64,000 nt of DNA from Methylosinus sp. H3A (lineage in GTDB: Bacteria > Pseudomonadota > Alphaproteobacteria > Rhizobiales > Beijerinckiaceae). A program made the position numbers and the translations under genes. The notes below the pieces were generated by a model. It was not told the origin of the DNA. It was given only the letters and a program-made list of their open reading frames with translations, and ran no database searches. This document shows, piece by piece, positions 8,516 through 16,773 of this stretch (position 1 is the first letter of the stretch; each line of letters starts with the position of its first letter). The stretch spans positions 3,926,001 to 3,990,000 of the forward strand of contig NZ_JADNQW010000005.1 of NCBI RefSeq assembly GCF_015709455.1, written 5' to 3'.

Positions 8516-8550
8516 CCCTTCACGCGGGAAGTAGGTTGAACGACGGCGCG
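8516..8550. repeat. 35-bp direct repeat, copy 2
   Basis: Second copy of the repeat at 8078-8112, differing at two positions (both G to A). Recombination between the copies would remove the decayed frame between them. Confidence 0.75.
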
Positions 8551-8588
8551 CCCGGCGATGGCCTAGTTCGTGGCGAAGCCCCGCGACC

Positions 8589-8855
8589 TCACGGGTTATC
8601 GCCGACATTCGACCGGCTCGCCGCCTGGTGCTCGCCGGCCATCGCTTCCCAGAGCCGCTCGGGGAACGGCCGCAGTGACCAGAACTGCGCGCCGGTCGGC
8701 GCGCCGCACCAGGCGACGAGCGCGGCGGCGCCGCCGGCCGCAGCGACCGCCCGCGGAGCGGTCCTCTTGAGCGCCCGCACGAGCGCATCCGCGGCCGCCA
8801 GGTCGCGCAGCATCGCGAGCGCGGGACTACGGGTTGAGGATCGTGAGCGCGTCAT
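8589..8855 (-). CDS. Possible small island protein
   Basis: An 88-residue frame starts inside the end of the terminase-like gene (29-base overlap if the first ATG at 8855 is used; a second ATG is at 8813). The part from MLRDLAAADALVRALKRT to the stop has an Ala-rich helix that could be a membrane segment (VAAAGGAAALVAWCG) and a less biased end (FWSLRPFPERLWEAM). No family is recognised. Competing frames in this GC-rich stretch make the call weak. Confidence 0.35.
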   Translation of the reverse strand: MTRSRSSTRSPALAMLRDLAAADALVRALKRTAPRAVAAAGGAAALVAWCGAPTGAQFWSLRPFPERLWEAMAGEHQAASRSNVGDNP

Positions 8856-9327
8856 CGGCGTGCAGCTCCGTCTCGGTCACGACGTAGGCGCCGAGCGCCG
8901 CGGCGAGCGCCGCCCGGTCCGCCGGCGCCATTCTCGCGATGACGCGCGGGTCGAGGCCTGCGGGGCCGTCGGTCCTGACGCCGGGCGCGGTCGGGTCGAA
9001 GGCGGGCGCGCGGTCGACGAAGCGGAACTTGAGCAGGACCTCGATGAGTCGGTCCGACGGCTGCTCCTCGTCGAGGGAGCGCTCGAAGGCTCGGCCGAGC
9101 ACGCCGTGGAACGCGGCATCCATGGCCTCGGCGTAGCTCGTGCCGAACTCGGGGTCGCGCCTGCGATGGTCGTGGATCGTCGCCGTTGAGACGCCCGCGG
9201 CCTCGGCGGCCCGCTTCGGAGAGCCGGTCCTGGCGACGACGTCCAGGACGAGCTCCTCTATGGCCGGCGACCACTTGCGGTCCATCTCGGGGCGGCGCAC
9301 CGCCCGCCCCTCCGCCTGCAATGCCAT
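8827..9327 (-). CDS. Phage terminase small subunit-like protein
   Basis: 166 residues from an ATG at 9327 behind GGAGG. The N-terminal third has a helix-turn-helix (residues about 20-55: EELVLDVVARTGSPKRAAEAAGVS-type) followed by DPEFGTSYAEAMDAA. This is the pattern of small terminase subunits and similar phage DNA-binding proteins, which recognise pac/cos DNA for packaging. The C-terminal half is Ala- and Asp-rich. The open frame extends to 10038, but that region is low-complexity and has no ribosome binding site. No large terminase gene is present, as in satellites that borrow the helper's motor. It could also be another phage HTH protein. Confidence 0.5.
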   Translation of the reverse strand: MALQAEGRAVRRPEMDRKWSPAIEELVLDVVARTGSPKRAAEAAGVSTATIHDHRRRDPEFGTSYAEAMDAAFHGVLGRAFERSLDEEQPSDRLIEVLLKFRFVDRAPAFDPTAPGVRTDGPAGLDPRVIARMAPADRAALAAALGAYVVTETELHADDALTILNP

Positions 9328-10020
9328 CGCCTCGACCTCCACCGGCTGCGCGACGCAGTATGCGGCGCGCGGGACTCGCGGAGAGCCATCGTTGCGGGCC
9401 GGCGGCGCCGCCCCGAATCCGGTGCCCAGCTCGGAGCTTTTCCAGGCCACGGTCATCCAAGCCGTTGTTCGGACTCCCCCAATCGGTCCACGGCGCCGGA
9501 TCGCAGAACGGATGCTCTGGCGCCGGCCGGGCCCCACGCCGACCTCACGCGGCGCAAAGCAGGCTGGCCAAGGCACGCTCAAGGGAAAGACTTGAGCCTC
9601 CCACAGCGGCCTCACAGACGCGGGCCGCGCCCTGCACGAGGAGGCAGGGACGGCGCGGGGCGCGCTCGAGGAGCGACGCAAGCCTCGTAGGCCAGAAATC
9701 CTCGAGCCCCGCAGAGCGGCGCACCTGAGCGCCTTTAGACCTCCCGATGGGGGACGCGCTCGAGGGGCACGCCCGAGCGTCACCGCGGCTCCCGAGGCGC
9801 GAGGCTTGCCCCCGCAAGGGGGATTGTCCGACCCAGAGGTCCAAGGGGACGGACACATCGAAAGGCCAGCTCCGCTGCCCCGCCACGCGCGCGAGGCTCG
9901 CAAGGCGGGCGGGCGGCGCGCCGTTGCGTTCCCCGAGCGTGCCAATCGAGTGGGTCGGAGAGCGCCCTTGTCCTGCCACAGGGGGAGGCCCATACGCGGC
10001 TGGGTGCCTGTGACGCTTTG
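9328..10020. other. GC-rich stretch without a convincing gene
   Basis: All six frames here give low-complexity Arg/Pro/Ala translations without ribosome binding sites. The stretch contains short inverted sequences, the clearest being a 5-bp stem closed by a GCAA tetraloop at 9809-9822 (CCCCC-GCAA-GGGGG). It could hold a structured RNA, a packaging site or decayed genes; nothing decides between these. Confidence 0.4.
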
Positions 10021-10024
10021 TCCG

Positions 10025-10335
10025 AAGCGACACGCCAAACGTTACACCATAAGTATTTGTTTATATTTATTTTATGTCACTTATGACACTAGTGACACTT
10101 TAGAATATCGAACCGATGAGGCTCCGCCAACCGTCCCAGGTCTTCGGTGGATCGGATGCCGGAAATTCCGTGCGAAGAAGTCGTTTCCGGAAGCGTCACG
10201 CGACACCGTCTCAGTTTATCATTACAGATCATTCGCTTAGCCGTGTCACCTCGACTTTTCCATGCGTCACGAGCGACACGAGCGACACGGAAGGGGGAAT
10301 CGCCGGAAGCGTCAAGCGTCACAAGTGTCACAGCG
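10025..10335. other. Candidate replication origin with iterated GTCAC/GACAC motifs
   Basis: Within about 300 bases the motifs GCGTCAC, GCGACAC and GTGTCAC recur in both orientations: near 10027, 10076-10099 (three copies around GTCACTTATGACACTAGTGACAC-type sequence), 10193-10207, 10242-10249, 10264-10289 (three copies in tandem) and 10309-10332 (three copies). An AT-rich segment (10040-10090) adjoins them. The region lies just behind the 3' end of the prim-pol/helicase gene, the position of origins in several satellite elements. Iterons plus a DNA-unwinding segment is the usual origin layout; function is inference. Confidence 0.55.
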
Positions 10336-10380
10336 TGGGAGGAAGCACTCGCCCCCCCCCCGTCCGCGCGCTCCGCACTC

Positions 10381-12702
10381 TCACGCGAACAGGTCCGAGG
10401 CGCCGAGCCTCTCCGCGAATAGCCGCCGCGCCTCAGCGAGCGCCGGCAGCGACCAGGGCCGCTCCCTGCCGCCTCCCGTCCTGCCAGTCTCCAGGCCGAG
10501 CGACCTCCCGGCGGCCACGAGGCCCTTGTGGGTCGCCTTGGCGCTGAAGATGCGGTTCGCCTTCAGGAACCTGTCGAAGTCGTCCAGGAGCTCCGCCTTG
10601 GCGACGGAGTCCAGGGCGACGGCGCCGGCCTCCCAGTCGAGCGGCCCGGCGGTCGGCAGCATGCCCTGGTCCAGCAGGCCCATCCACCACTTCGACGCGG
10701 GGTCGAGGCTGAGGGCCTTCTGGTCGGCGAGCGCCTGAGTCCTCGGGACGTGGCGCGCCGGATGCCAATCCCCGAGCTTCATCGACAGGAGGCTGTGCGC
10801 CATTGCGGCCAGCCCCCCGTTCTGGAGCTGGACGTTAAGCTCCCGGAAGAACGCCTCGTCGCCGCGCCTGCCATCCGACACGTCGAACACGGCGAAGCGC
10901 CGCGCATCGAGCCCAGCCGGAACGACCCACTCGTTGTTGCTCGCCATCATCAGGTGCACGAGGTTGCGGCCCGGCGCGATGTCCGCCCCCTTCGCCTCGT
11001 AGGCTATGAACGGCTCTGTCACGAGCTGCTTCAGCACGCCCTCCGCCTCCTTGTGCCCCGGCCAGAACGCCTCGTCGGCGAACAGGAAGGCGACCGAGCG
11101 CAAGTGGGCGTTGAAGCGGCCGGCGAACTGCGCGGGCGACGATACGGTTAGCCCGTGTGCGCCGGCTATCGCCATGAGCGCCCGGCCGAGCGTGCCCTTG
11201 CCCGTCCCCTCGGTGCCGCGGAAGGTGATCGCCACCTCGGCCGGCACGCCGGGCTTCTGCAGCATGAAGGCGATCCAGCGCACCACGAAGTCCGACGAGG
11301 CGCGATCGCCGGAGCAGAGCACGTCCTCGATGAGTTCCCGCATTAGCGACCAGTCGCCCGGCCTCGGCTCGACGGCCCAGCCTCGCCAGAGGTTGAGCCT
11401 GTCTCCGTGCCGCCCCTCGGGGTCCATGACTATGCCTGGATACTTGCGACGGCGCGGGCTCGCGAGCCAGACCTCCGCAACTGACAATTCGCGCGAGCGG
11501 CCGATTGCCCGAACGCGCTCGTCTTCGTGGTAATGGACGAAGTCGGCGCGCGACATCTTGGTCCAGACGCGGCGCGGCGGGTTAAGGACGCCGTCCTCGT
11601 CCTCCATGAAGACGGCAAATTTGCCTCCGTGCAGGACGACGCAGAAGCGCTCGTTCATCCGGTCGATGAGGTCGCGCGTGGGCTCTTCCCCGGCCTCGGG
11701 CTTGTCAGGGAAGTCCTGCTCCGGCGGAACGCGGCCGACTGCCTCGACCGCCTCGCGCCGCCTGTCCTTCGGCAGGGCCGCGATCAACGTCTTGATGGTG
11801 ATGCCCTTCGACTTGCTTTCGAGCGAGCGCCAGCGACGGCGGATGATCTCTTCGTGGTCGTGGAAGGGCGGATCGGACGTGCTCCAGGCGACGAACTCGT
11901 CGACGCCTTCGCCGGCCGTGGCGTGGTGGCAGGCCATCATGAGCTCGCGCCACTTGGATTCGTCGCGGTATTCGCCGACGTCGATGTGCTTCAGCCATTC
12001 GGCCAGCCGCTCCGGCTCGATCTCGCCGGCCTCGGCGCTCGATGTCTCTTCAGAAGACTTCCTGATCGCGTCAAGGAGGCCGCCGGGCGCTTCGGGCGCC
12101 TCGGAGAGCGACATAGCAATCGGATCGTCTTCGAGACGATACGGCTCGCCTGTGGTCGGATGGATCGAGCCGGCGGCGACGACCTGCCGGCCCTTCGACT
12201 TGAACTCGATCCCCTTGTATTCCTTCAGGTCGTTGACCACGGCCAGTTCTGCGGGCTTGCGGAAGTAGTGGTGCCAACCGCCTCCGCCCGTCGTCACGAA
12301 GGGCGCGTCGGGCAGAGCGAAGTCCGCCTTCAGGCGCTCGAACGGGTCGTCGCCGTCATGGAAGTACCTTGGATCGACGTCGACGACGAGGTCCGTCGCG
12401 CGCAGCCTCACGCCCACGTTCCCGCCGGCGCGCATCCGCTCCTTCGCCTTGGCCAACTCCATCGGCTTCGCCGTCGTGGTCCACCTCGGCTCGATGGGCT
12501 TCTTGCCGCTCAGGGGGATGAGCGGGTGTCCCGCGGCGGCGTGGGCGTCGAGGCAGTTCGCGTCCTGGAACGACGGCGTCCTCGACCCCTCGGCCTTGCC
12601 ATCATGGTTTGCGTCGAAGTCGAACTCGACAGTCTTCTCCGAATCCTGTGCGGGCGCGCCGATCCCCTCGGCGCGCCCGCACTCCTTCCCGAGCGAACTC
12701 AT
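10381..12702 (-). CDS. Prim-pol/SF3 helicase replication protein
   Basis: 773 residues. N-terminal prim-pol domain (about 45-205), with VDVD at 107-110 as metal-binding acidic residues and the paired His motif GGWHHYF (141-147). A PriCT-like helical region follows (about 228-300). The C-terminal superfamily 3 helicase (about 460-650) has Walker A GTEGTGKGT at 496-504, Walker B FLFADE at 539-544 and the sensor stretch HLMMASNNEW. Such proteins start and unwind replication of satellites, P4-like elements and small phages. The start codon overlaps the stop of the AlpA-like gene (ATGA), behind GGCAGGAG. The iterated repeats immediately 3' are a likely origin for it. Confidence 0.85.
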   Translation of the reverse strand: MSSLGKECGRAEGIGAPAQDSEKTVEFDFDANHDGKAEGSRTPSFQDANCLDAHAAAGHPLIPLSGKKPIEPRWTTTAKPMELAKAKERMRAGGNVGVRLRATDLVVDVDPRYFHDGDDPFERLKADFALPDAPFVTTGGGGWHHYFRKPAELAVVNDLKEYKGIEFKSKGRQVVAAGSIHPTTGEPYRLEDDPIAMSLSEAPEAPGGLLDAIRKSSEETSSAEAGEIEPERLAEWLKHIDVGEYRDESKWRELMMACHHATAGEGVDEFVAWSTSDPPFHDHEEIIRRRWRSLESKSKGITIKTLIAALPKDRRREAVEAVGRVPPEQDFPDKPEAGEEPTRDLIDRMNERFCVVLHGGKFAVFMEDEDGVLNPPRRVWTKMSRADFVHYHEDERVRAIGRSRELSVAEVWLASPRRRKYPGIVMDPEGRHGDRLNLWRGWAVEPRPGDWSLMRELIEDVLCSGDRASSDFVVRWIAFMLQKPGVPAEVAITFRGTEGTGKGTLGRALMAIAGAHGLTVSSPAQFAGRFNAHLRSVAFLFADEAFWPGHKEAEGVLKQLVTEPFIAYEAKGADIAPGRNLVHLMMASNNEWVVPAGLDARRFAVFDVSDGRRGDEAFFRELNVQLQNGGLAAMAHSLLSMKLGDWHPARHVPRTQALADQKALSLDPASKWWMGLLDQGMLPTAGPLDWEAGAVALDSVAKAELLDDFDRFLKANRIFSAKATHKGLVAAGRSLGLETGRTGGGRERPWSLPALAEARRLFAERLGASDLFA

Positions 12703-12941
12703 CTCCTGCCCTCCCCGCGCACAAAGGCGTCGAGGTCGTCGACGTGATAGCGGACCGACTTGCCGTGGAAGACGTGGTAGCGCGGCCCTTCACCGTTGGC
12801 GCGCCAAGAGCGCATGGTTCCGGGCGTCGAGCTGAGGTAGCCTGCCGCGCCCTCGGTGGCGAGCCAGGGACTGCGGCTGTGGGATTCGAGCACGCGGCGC
12901 ACCGCGTCCTCTACGTCGTTCTTGGTCAAAGGCGCCGACAT
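12699..12941 (-). CDS. AlpA/excisionase-type HTH protein (copy 2)
   Basis: 80 residues. A winged-helix/HTH_17 domain covers about residues 22-75: SPWLATEGAAGYLSSTPGTM, WRANGEGPRYH, then VRYHVDDLDAFV. Family members act as excisionases or as activators of satellite operons. It overlaps the replication gene by 4 bases, so the two are translated together. It is clearly homologous to the protein at 13103-13468, and the nucleotide sequence of the DDLDA region (about 12729 and 13173) is nearly the same, so the pair arose by duplication. Confidence 0.8.
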   Translation of the reverse strand: MSAPLTKNDVEDAVRRVLESHSRSPWLATEGAAGYLSSTPGTMRSWRANGEGPRYHVFHGKSVRYHVDDLDAFVRGEGRR

Positions 12942-13102
12942 GGCATGGACCTCCGGTCGGCCGGACGGCCAAGCCGCCGGCTCGCGTTTCAGACATGGGC
13001 TTCTGTCTGAGGAGAACCGGGACTCTTCCCGATCACGCGCCTGCCTGGAGGGCTCCTCTCGGCGCGCGTCGTCTAATAATCACCGATCAGGATCGACGAG
13101 GA

Positions 13103-13468
13103 TCAACGTTTCTCGCCGCCGTCGCATGGGGCCTCGACAGGACTCGGCGCCTGCCCCGCAGCCCGCACGTAGGCGTCGAGGTCGTCGACGTGATATCGGA
13201 TGAACTTGTCGTTGACGACGTGGAAGCGAGGGCCTTCGCCTTTCGACCGCCAGCCCTTCAGCGTACCGGGCTCCTTCCGGAGATAGTGGGCGGCCTCTTC
13301 GGTGTCGAGCCATGGGCTGTATCGCTGGGTCGCCAGCATCCGCCTCACGATGTCCTCGACCTCGGAGACCGGCACGCGGCCGATCTTCGTCGCCGGCGTC
13401 TCGACGAGACGGGAGATCGACGCGACTGCCTTCTTCGATCGATCGGGGCGGGACGGCCTACGCGGCAT
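13103..13468 (-). CDS. AlpA/excisionase-type HTH protein (copy 1)
   Basis: 121 residues from ATG 13468, which overlaps the integrase 3' end by 11 bases. An N-terminal basic, disordered-looking stretch (MPRRPSRPDRSKKAVAS) is followed by the HTH_17 domain at about 45-105: SPWLDTEEAAHYLRKEPGTL, WRSKGEGPRFH, IRYHVDDLDAYV. It shares this core with the next gene and differs mainly by the longer N-terminus. Between int and the replication gene, one copy could direct excision and the other transcription; this split is speculation. Confidence 0.78.
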   Translation of the reverse strand: MPRRPSRPDRSKKAVASISRLVETPATKIGRVPVSEVEDIVRRMLATQRYSPWLDTEEAAHYLRKEPGTLKGWRSKGEGPRFHVVNDKFIRYHVDDLDAYVRAAGQAPSPVEAPCDGGEKR

Positions 13469-14627
13469 CGCGGGCCTCGTCGTTCTCGGGAGGAGGAGCG
13501 TCCTGCTTGCGGGCAGCGAGAACCCTGTCTTCCAGCGCCTGCGCATGGGGCCGCAGGTGCTCGACGAGATGCTCCGCATGGACGTATCCGCCGGACGCGC
13601 CCGGAAGCCGCTGGCCGAGCAGAAGCGCGCTCTCGGCATAGGGAACGCCCGCCGCGATGAAGAGCGTGCGGGCATGGTGCCGGTATTCGTGAGGGCTCGG
13701 CAGAGCGGCACTCTGTTCCTTCGGCTCGCTCACATGCCCGCTGCTGCTCAAGGGTGATGGCCAGAGCCAAGGATTGTTCAAGGGCTCGTCGTGCTCGAGG
13801 CGAGCCTCGATAATCGCCGTTAGCCACCGACCCATCGGAAACAGCATCCTGCCGCCGGTCTTCATATGGTTGAAGATCAGCACGCCCTTCTCGAGGTCGA
13901 CATCCGCTCGGCGGACTTGAAGGATCGACGACCTTCGGGCGCCAGTCAAAAGCATCGCGCGATGCAGATCGCGCCGGATGGGCGACAGTCCCTCCGTCGC
14001 CGGCCACCACGCGGCAAGGTCGAGGCCGTCGACCTCGCGCCGCTTAGGCACAGGAATTCGGATGGCGCAGACCGGGTTGGAAGATATCGTCTCGTCCATG
14101 CGCATGGCGGTGTTGATCAACGCGCGCAGCGTGCGCATGACGCCGGTGGCCGTCGTCTGGCCGCTTCTTTCCCGCAGACGCTCGTAGATGTCCCTCACCT
14201 CGGCGCGGCCGAGGTCGGCCACGGCTCGATTCTTGTAGCGGGCGAGATAGTGGTCGACATTGTAGCGGTAGCTCTCGGACGTGGCTTCGCGGAATGCCTT
14301 CTCGCCGAGATGGGCCTTGAGCGCCTGCGAGATGGTGATGCCGCTCTCCTTCGGCCCGGCCGTTGGGTCAACGCCGGACTGTATCTGCGACATGATCGCC
14401 TTGGCGCGGCTTCGGGCCTCGCGCAGGCCGATGCGGTCGACGCGGTCGATCTTCACCCGCACCGTCCGGACGTGCCGTCCGTTCCGCCGGACGTCGCCCT
14501 GGACGGCGTAAGTCTTGGTCGTGGCGTGGCATATGACCATCAGGCCCTTGACCTGCTCGTCGCGCCAGATGCCAGAGCCGAGCGCGAGGTCGCGGATGCG
14601 GGCCTCGGTGAGGTTCAGGACAGCCAT
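13458..14627 (-). CDS. int: Tyrosine-type site-specific integrase
   Basis: 389 residues. N-terminal arm-binding region, then a SAM-like core-binding domain (about 98-180) and the catalytic domain (about 205-350). Visible active-site residues are Arg231 (TGARRSSIL), Lys256, His313 and Arg316 (SPHEYRHH) and the nucleophile Tyr348 (GGYVH). At the usual box-II His the sequence reads LLGQR, so Gln339 stands there. ATG at 14627 follows GGAGAA. The gene lies 143 bases from the right attachment core and reads away from it. It should recombine the GTTTCCTAA core in the anticodon loop of tRNA-Arg(CCU). Confidence 0.92.
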   Translation of the reverse strand: MAVLNLTEARIRDLALGSGIWRDEQVKGLMVICHATTKTYAVQGDVRRNGRHVRTVRVKIDRVDRIGLREARSRAKAIMSQIQSGVDPTAGPKESGITISQALKAHLGEKAFREATSESYRYNVDHYLARYKNRAVADLGRAEVRDIYERLRERSGQTTATGVMRTLRALINTAMRMDETISSNPVCAIRIPVPKRREVDGLDLAAWWPATEGLSPIRRDLHRAMLLTGARRSSILQVRRADVDLEKGVLIFNHMKTGGRMLFPMGRWLTAIIEARLEHDEPLNNPWLWPSPLSSSGHVSEPKEQSAALPSPHEYRHHARTLFIAAGVPYAESALLLGQRLPGASGGYVHAEHLVEHLRPHAQALEDRVLAARKQDAPPPENDEARDAA

Positions 14628-14769
14628 TTTCGTCTTCTCCGGAGCACTGTTCAGAGCACCGCGCGGAGACCTTTACAGATCAGCGCACATCGACGATCAT
14701 GCCGCGTAAGAGGCTGTCCGCGAACCAATAATCCGCAATTTCTCGTGCTGTATCAGCGCATTCGTACCA

Positions 14770-14816
14770 GTTTCCTAAACCGTAGGTCAGGGGTTCGAAT
14801 CCCTTCCGGGACGCCA
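14770..14816 (+). pseudogene. 3' half of the split tRNA-Arg(CCU), right attachment site
   Basis: The core GTTTCCTAA (14770-14778) is followed by ACCGT, the 3' side of an anticodon stem matching the ACGGT left at 558-562, then a variable loop, a T arm, CCGGGAC and an encoded CCA ending at 14816. The bases before the core (ACCA) do not fit a tRNA. Together with 531-569 this makes a 77-nt tRNA; alone it has no 5' half. Confidence 0.88.
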
Positions 14817-14900
14817 TTTGACGATCTTATCGCGAACATCGGCGCCGAACCGCGCGCAGCGGCGACGACGCCCGGCCGCTTCCGTCCAAAGACCAAGTTT

Positions 14901-14990
14901 CGCCATGGCGCGAAGTTTCACCATGGCACGAAGTTTCACCGTGGCACGAAGTTTCACCGTGGCCCGAATTTTCACCGTGGCGCGAAATCT
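14901..14990. repeat. Five tandem 18-bp repeats
   Basis: Five consecutive units of the form CACCGTGGCGCGAAGTTT start at 14901, 14919, 14937, 14955 and 14973, with one to three substitutions between units. There is no spacer sequence and no gene with a credible start covers them. They lie on the chromosomal side of the island's right end; the rest of 14817-15257 shows nothing recognisable. Confidence 0.85.
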
Positions 14991-15257
14991 TCAGAAGATC
15001 AGAAGAACGGCCCCACGACTCATCCGCTCGACCATTGTCCATTTCAATTCTACGTGCGGCGCTTCGCTGTCTCCAAAGCCGCCGACATGCGAGCGTCCAA
15101 TCGACGCGAGACATGATTCCGCCTCGACTTTCGGGCGAAAGCCGGGCGTCGCTCGCCGTCACGATTTTTCGTTTGGCTCAGGGAATATTCTGCCGTAGTA
15201 ACCTCCGGATGCATTCGACGCATGTAGCCGGGCGTCAGCTCCGAGAAGGAATTTGAC

Positions 15258-16217
15258 ATGGCCGACGCGCGCAGAGTTTGGGTCGCCGGACACAAGGGCA
15301 TGGTCGGCTCCGCCGTGACGAGGCATCTCGAGGCGCAGGGAGAAGTGGTGTTGAAGGTCGATCGCTCTGTGGTCGACCTCCGCAATCAGATCGCCGTCGA
15401 AGTCTGGCTGAAACAAAATCGGCCCGACGCAATCGTATTCGCCGCGGCGAAAGTCGGCGGCATCTATGCCAACGACACTTATCCGGCCGATTTCATCTAT
15501 GATAATCTCGCCATCGAGACCAATATCATTCACTCCGCCCATGCAGCGGGGGTGAATCGCCTTGTATTCCTCGGATCGTCCTGCATCTATCCCAAATTCG
15601 CGCCTCAGCCGATCACCGAGGATGCGCTGCTGACCGGCCCATTGGAGCCGACCAACGAATGGTACGCGATCGCCAAAATTGCCGGCATCAAGCTCTGTCA
15701 GGCCTATCGCAAGCAATATGGCCGTAGCTACATTTCCGTCATGCCCTGCAATCTCTACGGCCCCAACGACAATTTCGACCTGCAGACGAGCCATGTCCTC
15801 CCCGCTCTCATCCGCAAGTTTCACGAGGCGAAGGAGGCCGGCCGCGCCGAAGTGGTCGTTTGGGGCACGGGAACGCCGCTACGCGAATTTCTACATGTCG
15901 ACGATCTCGCGCGGGGCGTCGTGTTCTGCCTGGATAATTATGACGGCTATGAGCACATCAATTGCGGGGCCGGCTCCGAAGTCACGATCCGCGAGCTCGC
16001 GGAAACGGTGCAGCGCGCCGTGGGATTTTCGGGTCGACTCGTGTTCGACACGACCAAGCCGGATGGAACCCCGCGCAAACTGATGGATTCGAACCGGCTT
16101 CGGGGACTCGGATGGGCCCCGAAGATTTCCCTCGAAGAGGGAATCGCCAGCGCCTATCAGTGGTTCCTCGCCAAGGAAAACGCAGCGCGCGCGCCCGTCC
16201 TAGACGCCGTCGGCTGA
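15258..16217 (+). CDS. fcl: GDP-L-fucose synthase
   Basis: 319 residues of the extended short-chain dehydrogenase family. The enzyme epimerises and reduces GDP-4-keto-6-deoxy-mannose to GDP-L-fucose with NADPH. The nucleotide-binding GHKGMVGSA is at residues 11-19, [16 protein letters not shown] follows, and the catalytic YAIAK is at about 136-140. AGAAGGA precedes the ATG. Its usual partner gmd (GDP-mannose dehydratase) is not in the window. The next two genes are large glycosyltransferases, so fucose is probably destined for a surface polysaccharide. Confidence 0.95.
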   Translation: MADARRVWVAGHKGMVGSAVTRHLEAQGEVVLKVDRSVVDLRNQIAVEVWLKQNRPDAIVFAAAKVGGIYANDTYPADFIYDNLAIETNIIHSAHAAGVNRLVFLGSSCIYPKFAPQPITEDALLTGPLEPTNEWYAIAKIAGIKLCQAYRKQYGRSYISVMPCNLYGPNDNFDLQTSHVLPALIRKFHEAKEAGRAEVVVWGTGTPLREFLHVDDLARGVVFCLDNYDGYEHINCGAGSEVTIRELAETVQRAVGFSGRLVFDTTKPDGTPRKLMDSNRLRGLGWAPKISLEEGIASAYQWFLAKENAARAPVLDAVG

Positions 16218-16773
16218 CTCGAATTTTCGAGACCGGAGGGACGCCCGCCATCGCATCGGTGGACGCCCAAATTTTTCCTCCGGACGCCGAGGCTGCGAGC
16301 GCCGCTCGGTCCAGAGGCCATCTCCAGGGGTTCTCTCCTCGTCCAGGCGTGGGACCTCGTCCTCCCGAGAGAAGCGCCGAACCCCGACGACCCAGCGACT
16401 GCGCCCCCTTGCGCGAGTCACGTTAGCTCGCTCGAATAACAGCCAAGCCAGCGCCGATCTCTACTCAGATTGCGTAATGATCGGGCATATGCCGCTCCGT
16501 CACGAATGCCGAATCGAAACTGCGACGAGAGATGCGATCGAGCAACGCCGCACTCGACGTGATAGGAATGAAGCGCGATCAAACTGAGCCACGCGCTAGA
16601 AGCCGCCGCGCCATGTGAATCTCGATGTGCGCCGTCGCACATACGCGACGCACGCAGAGGCATTTAAGTCACCGATGTCGATGCGCCAATGCGTACGCCG
16701 CTCTGTCATGAACGAGTTGACTCGATGAGATATAGAGATATTGATTGGCCAAAGTCAACGACTTGAGGTGCGC
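16218..16773. other. Intergenic region before the glycosyltransferase pair
   Basis: About 550 bases without a credible gene on either strand; the frames present are short and Arg-rich. The last 100 bases become AT-richer (around TGAGATATAGAGATATTG at 16724-16743) and probably hold the promoter of the downstream operon. No clear terminator for fcl was found. Confidence 0.4.

Noticed and set aside
9328..10038. N-terminal extension of the terminase-like frame to 403 codons
   Set aside because: Extension is low-complexity, lacks a ribosome binding site, and ATG 9327 has a good one.
10350..10361. Run of C near the helicase 3' end as a phase-variable tract
   Set aside because: It lies outside any coding frame and no promoter is visible next to it.
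14901..14990. CRISPR array
   Set aside because: Units are contiguous 18-mers without spacers and no cas genes are present.
13866..15116. Plus-strand frame running across the integrase and the right attachment site
   Set aside because: Antisense to the integrase, and crosses both the tRNA half and the tandem repeats.
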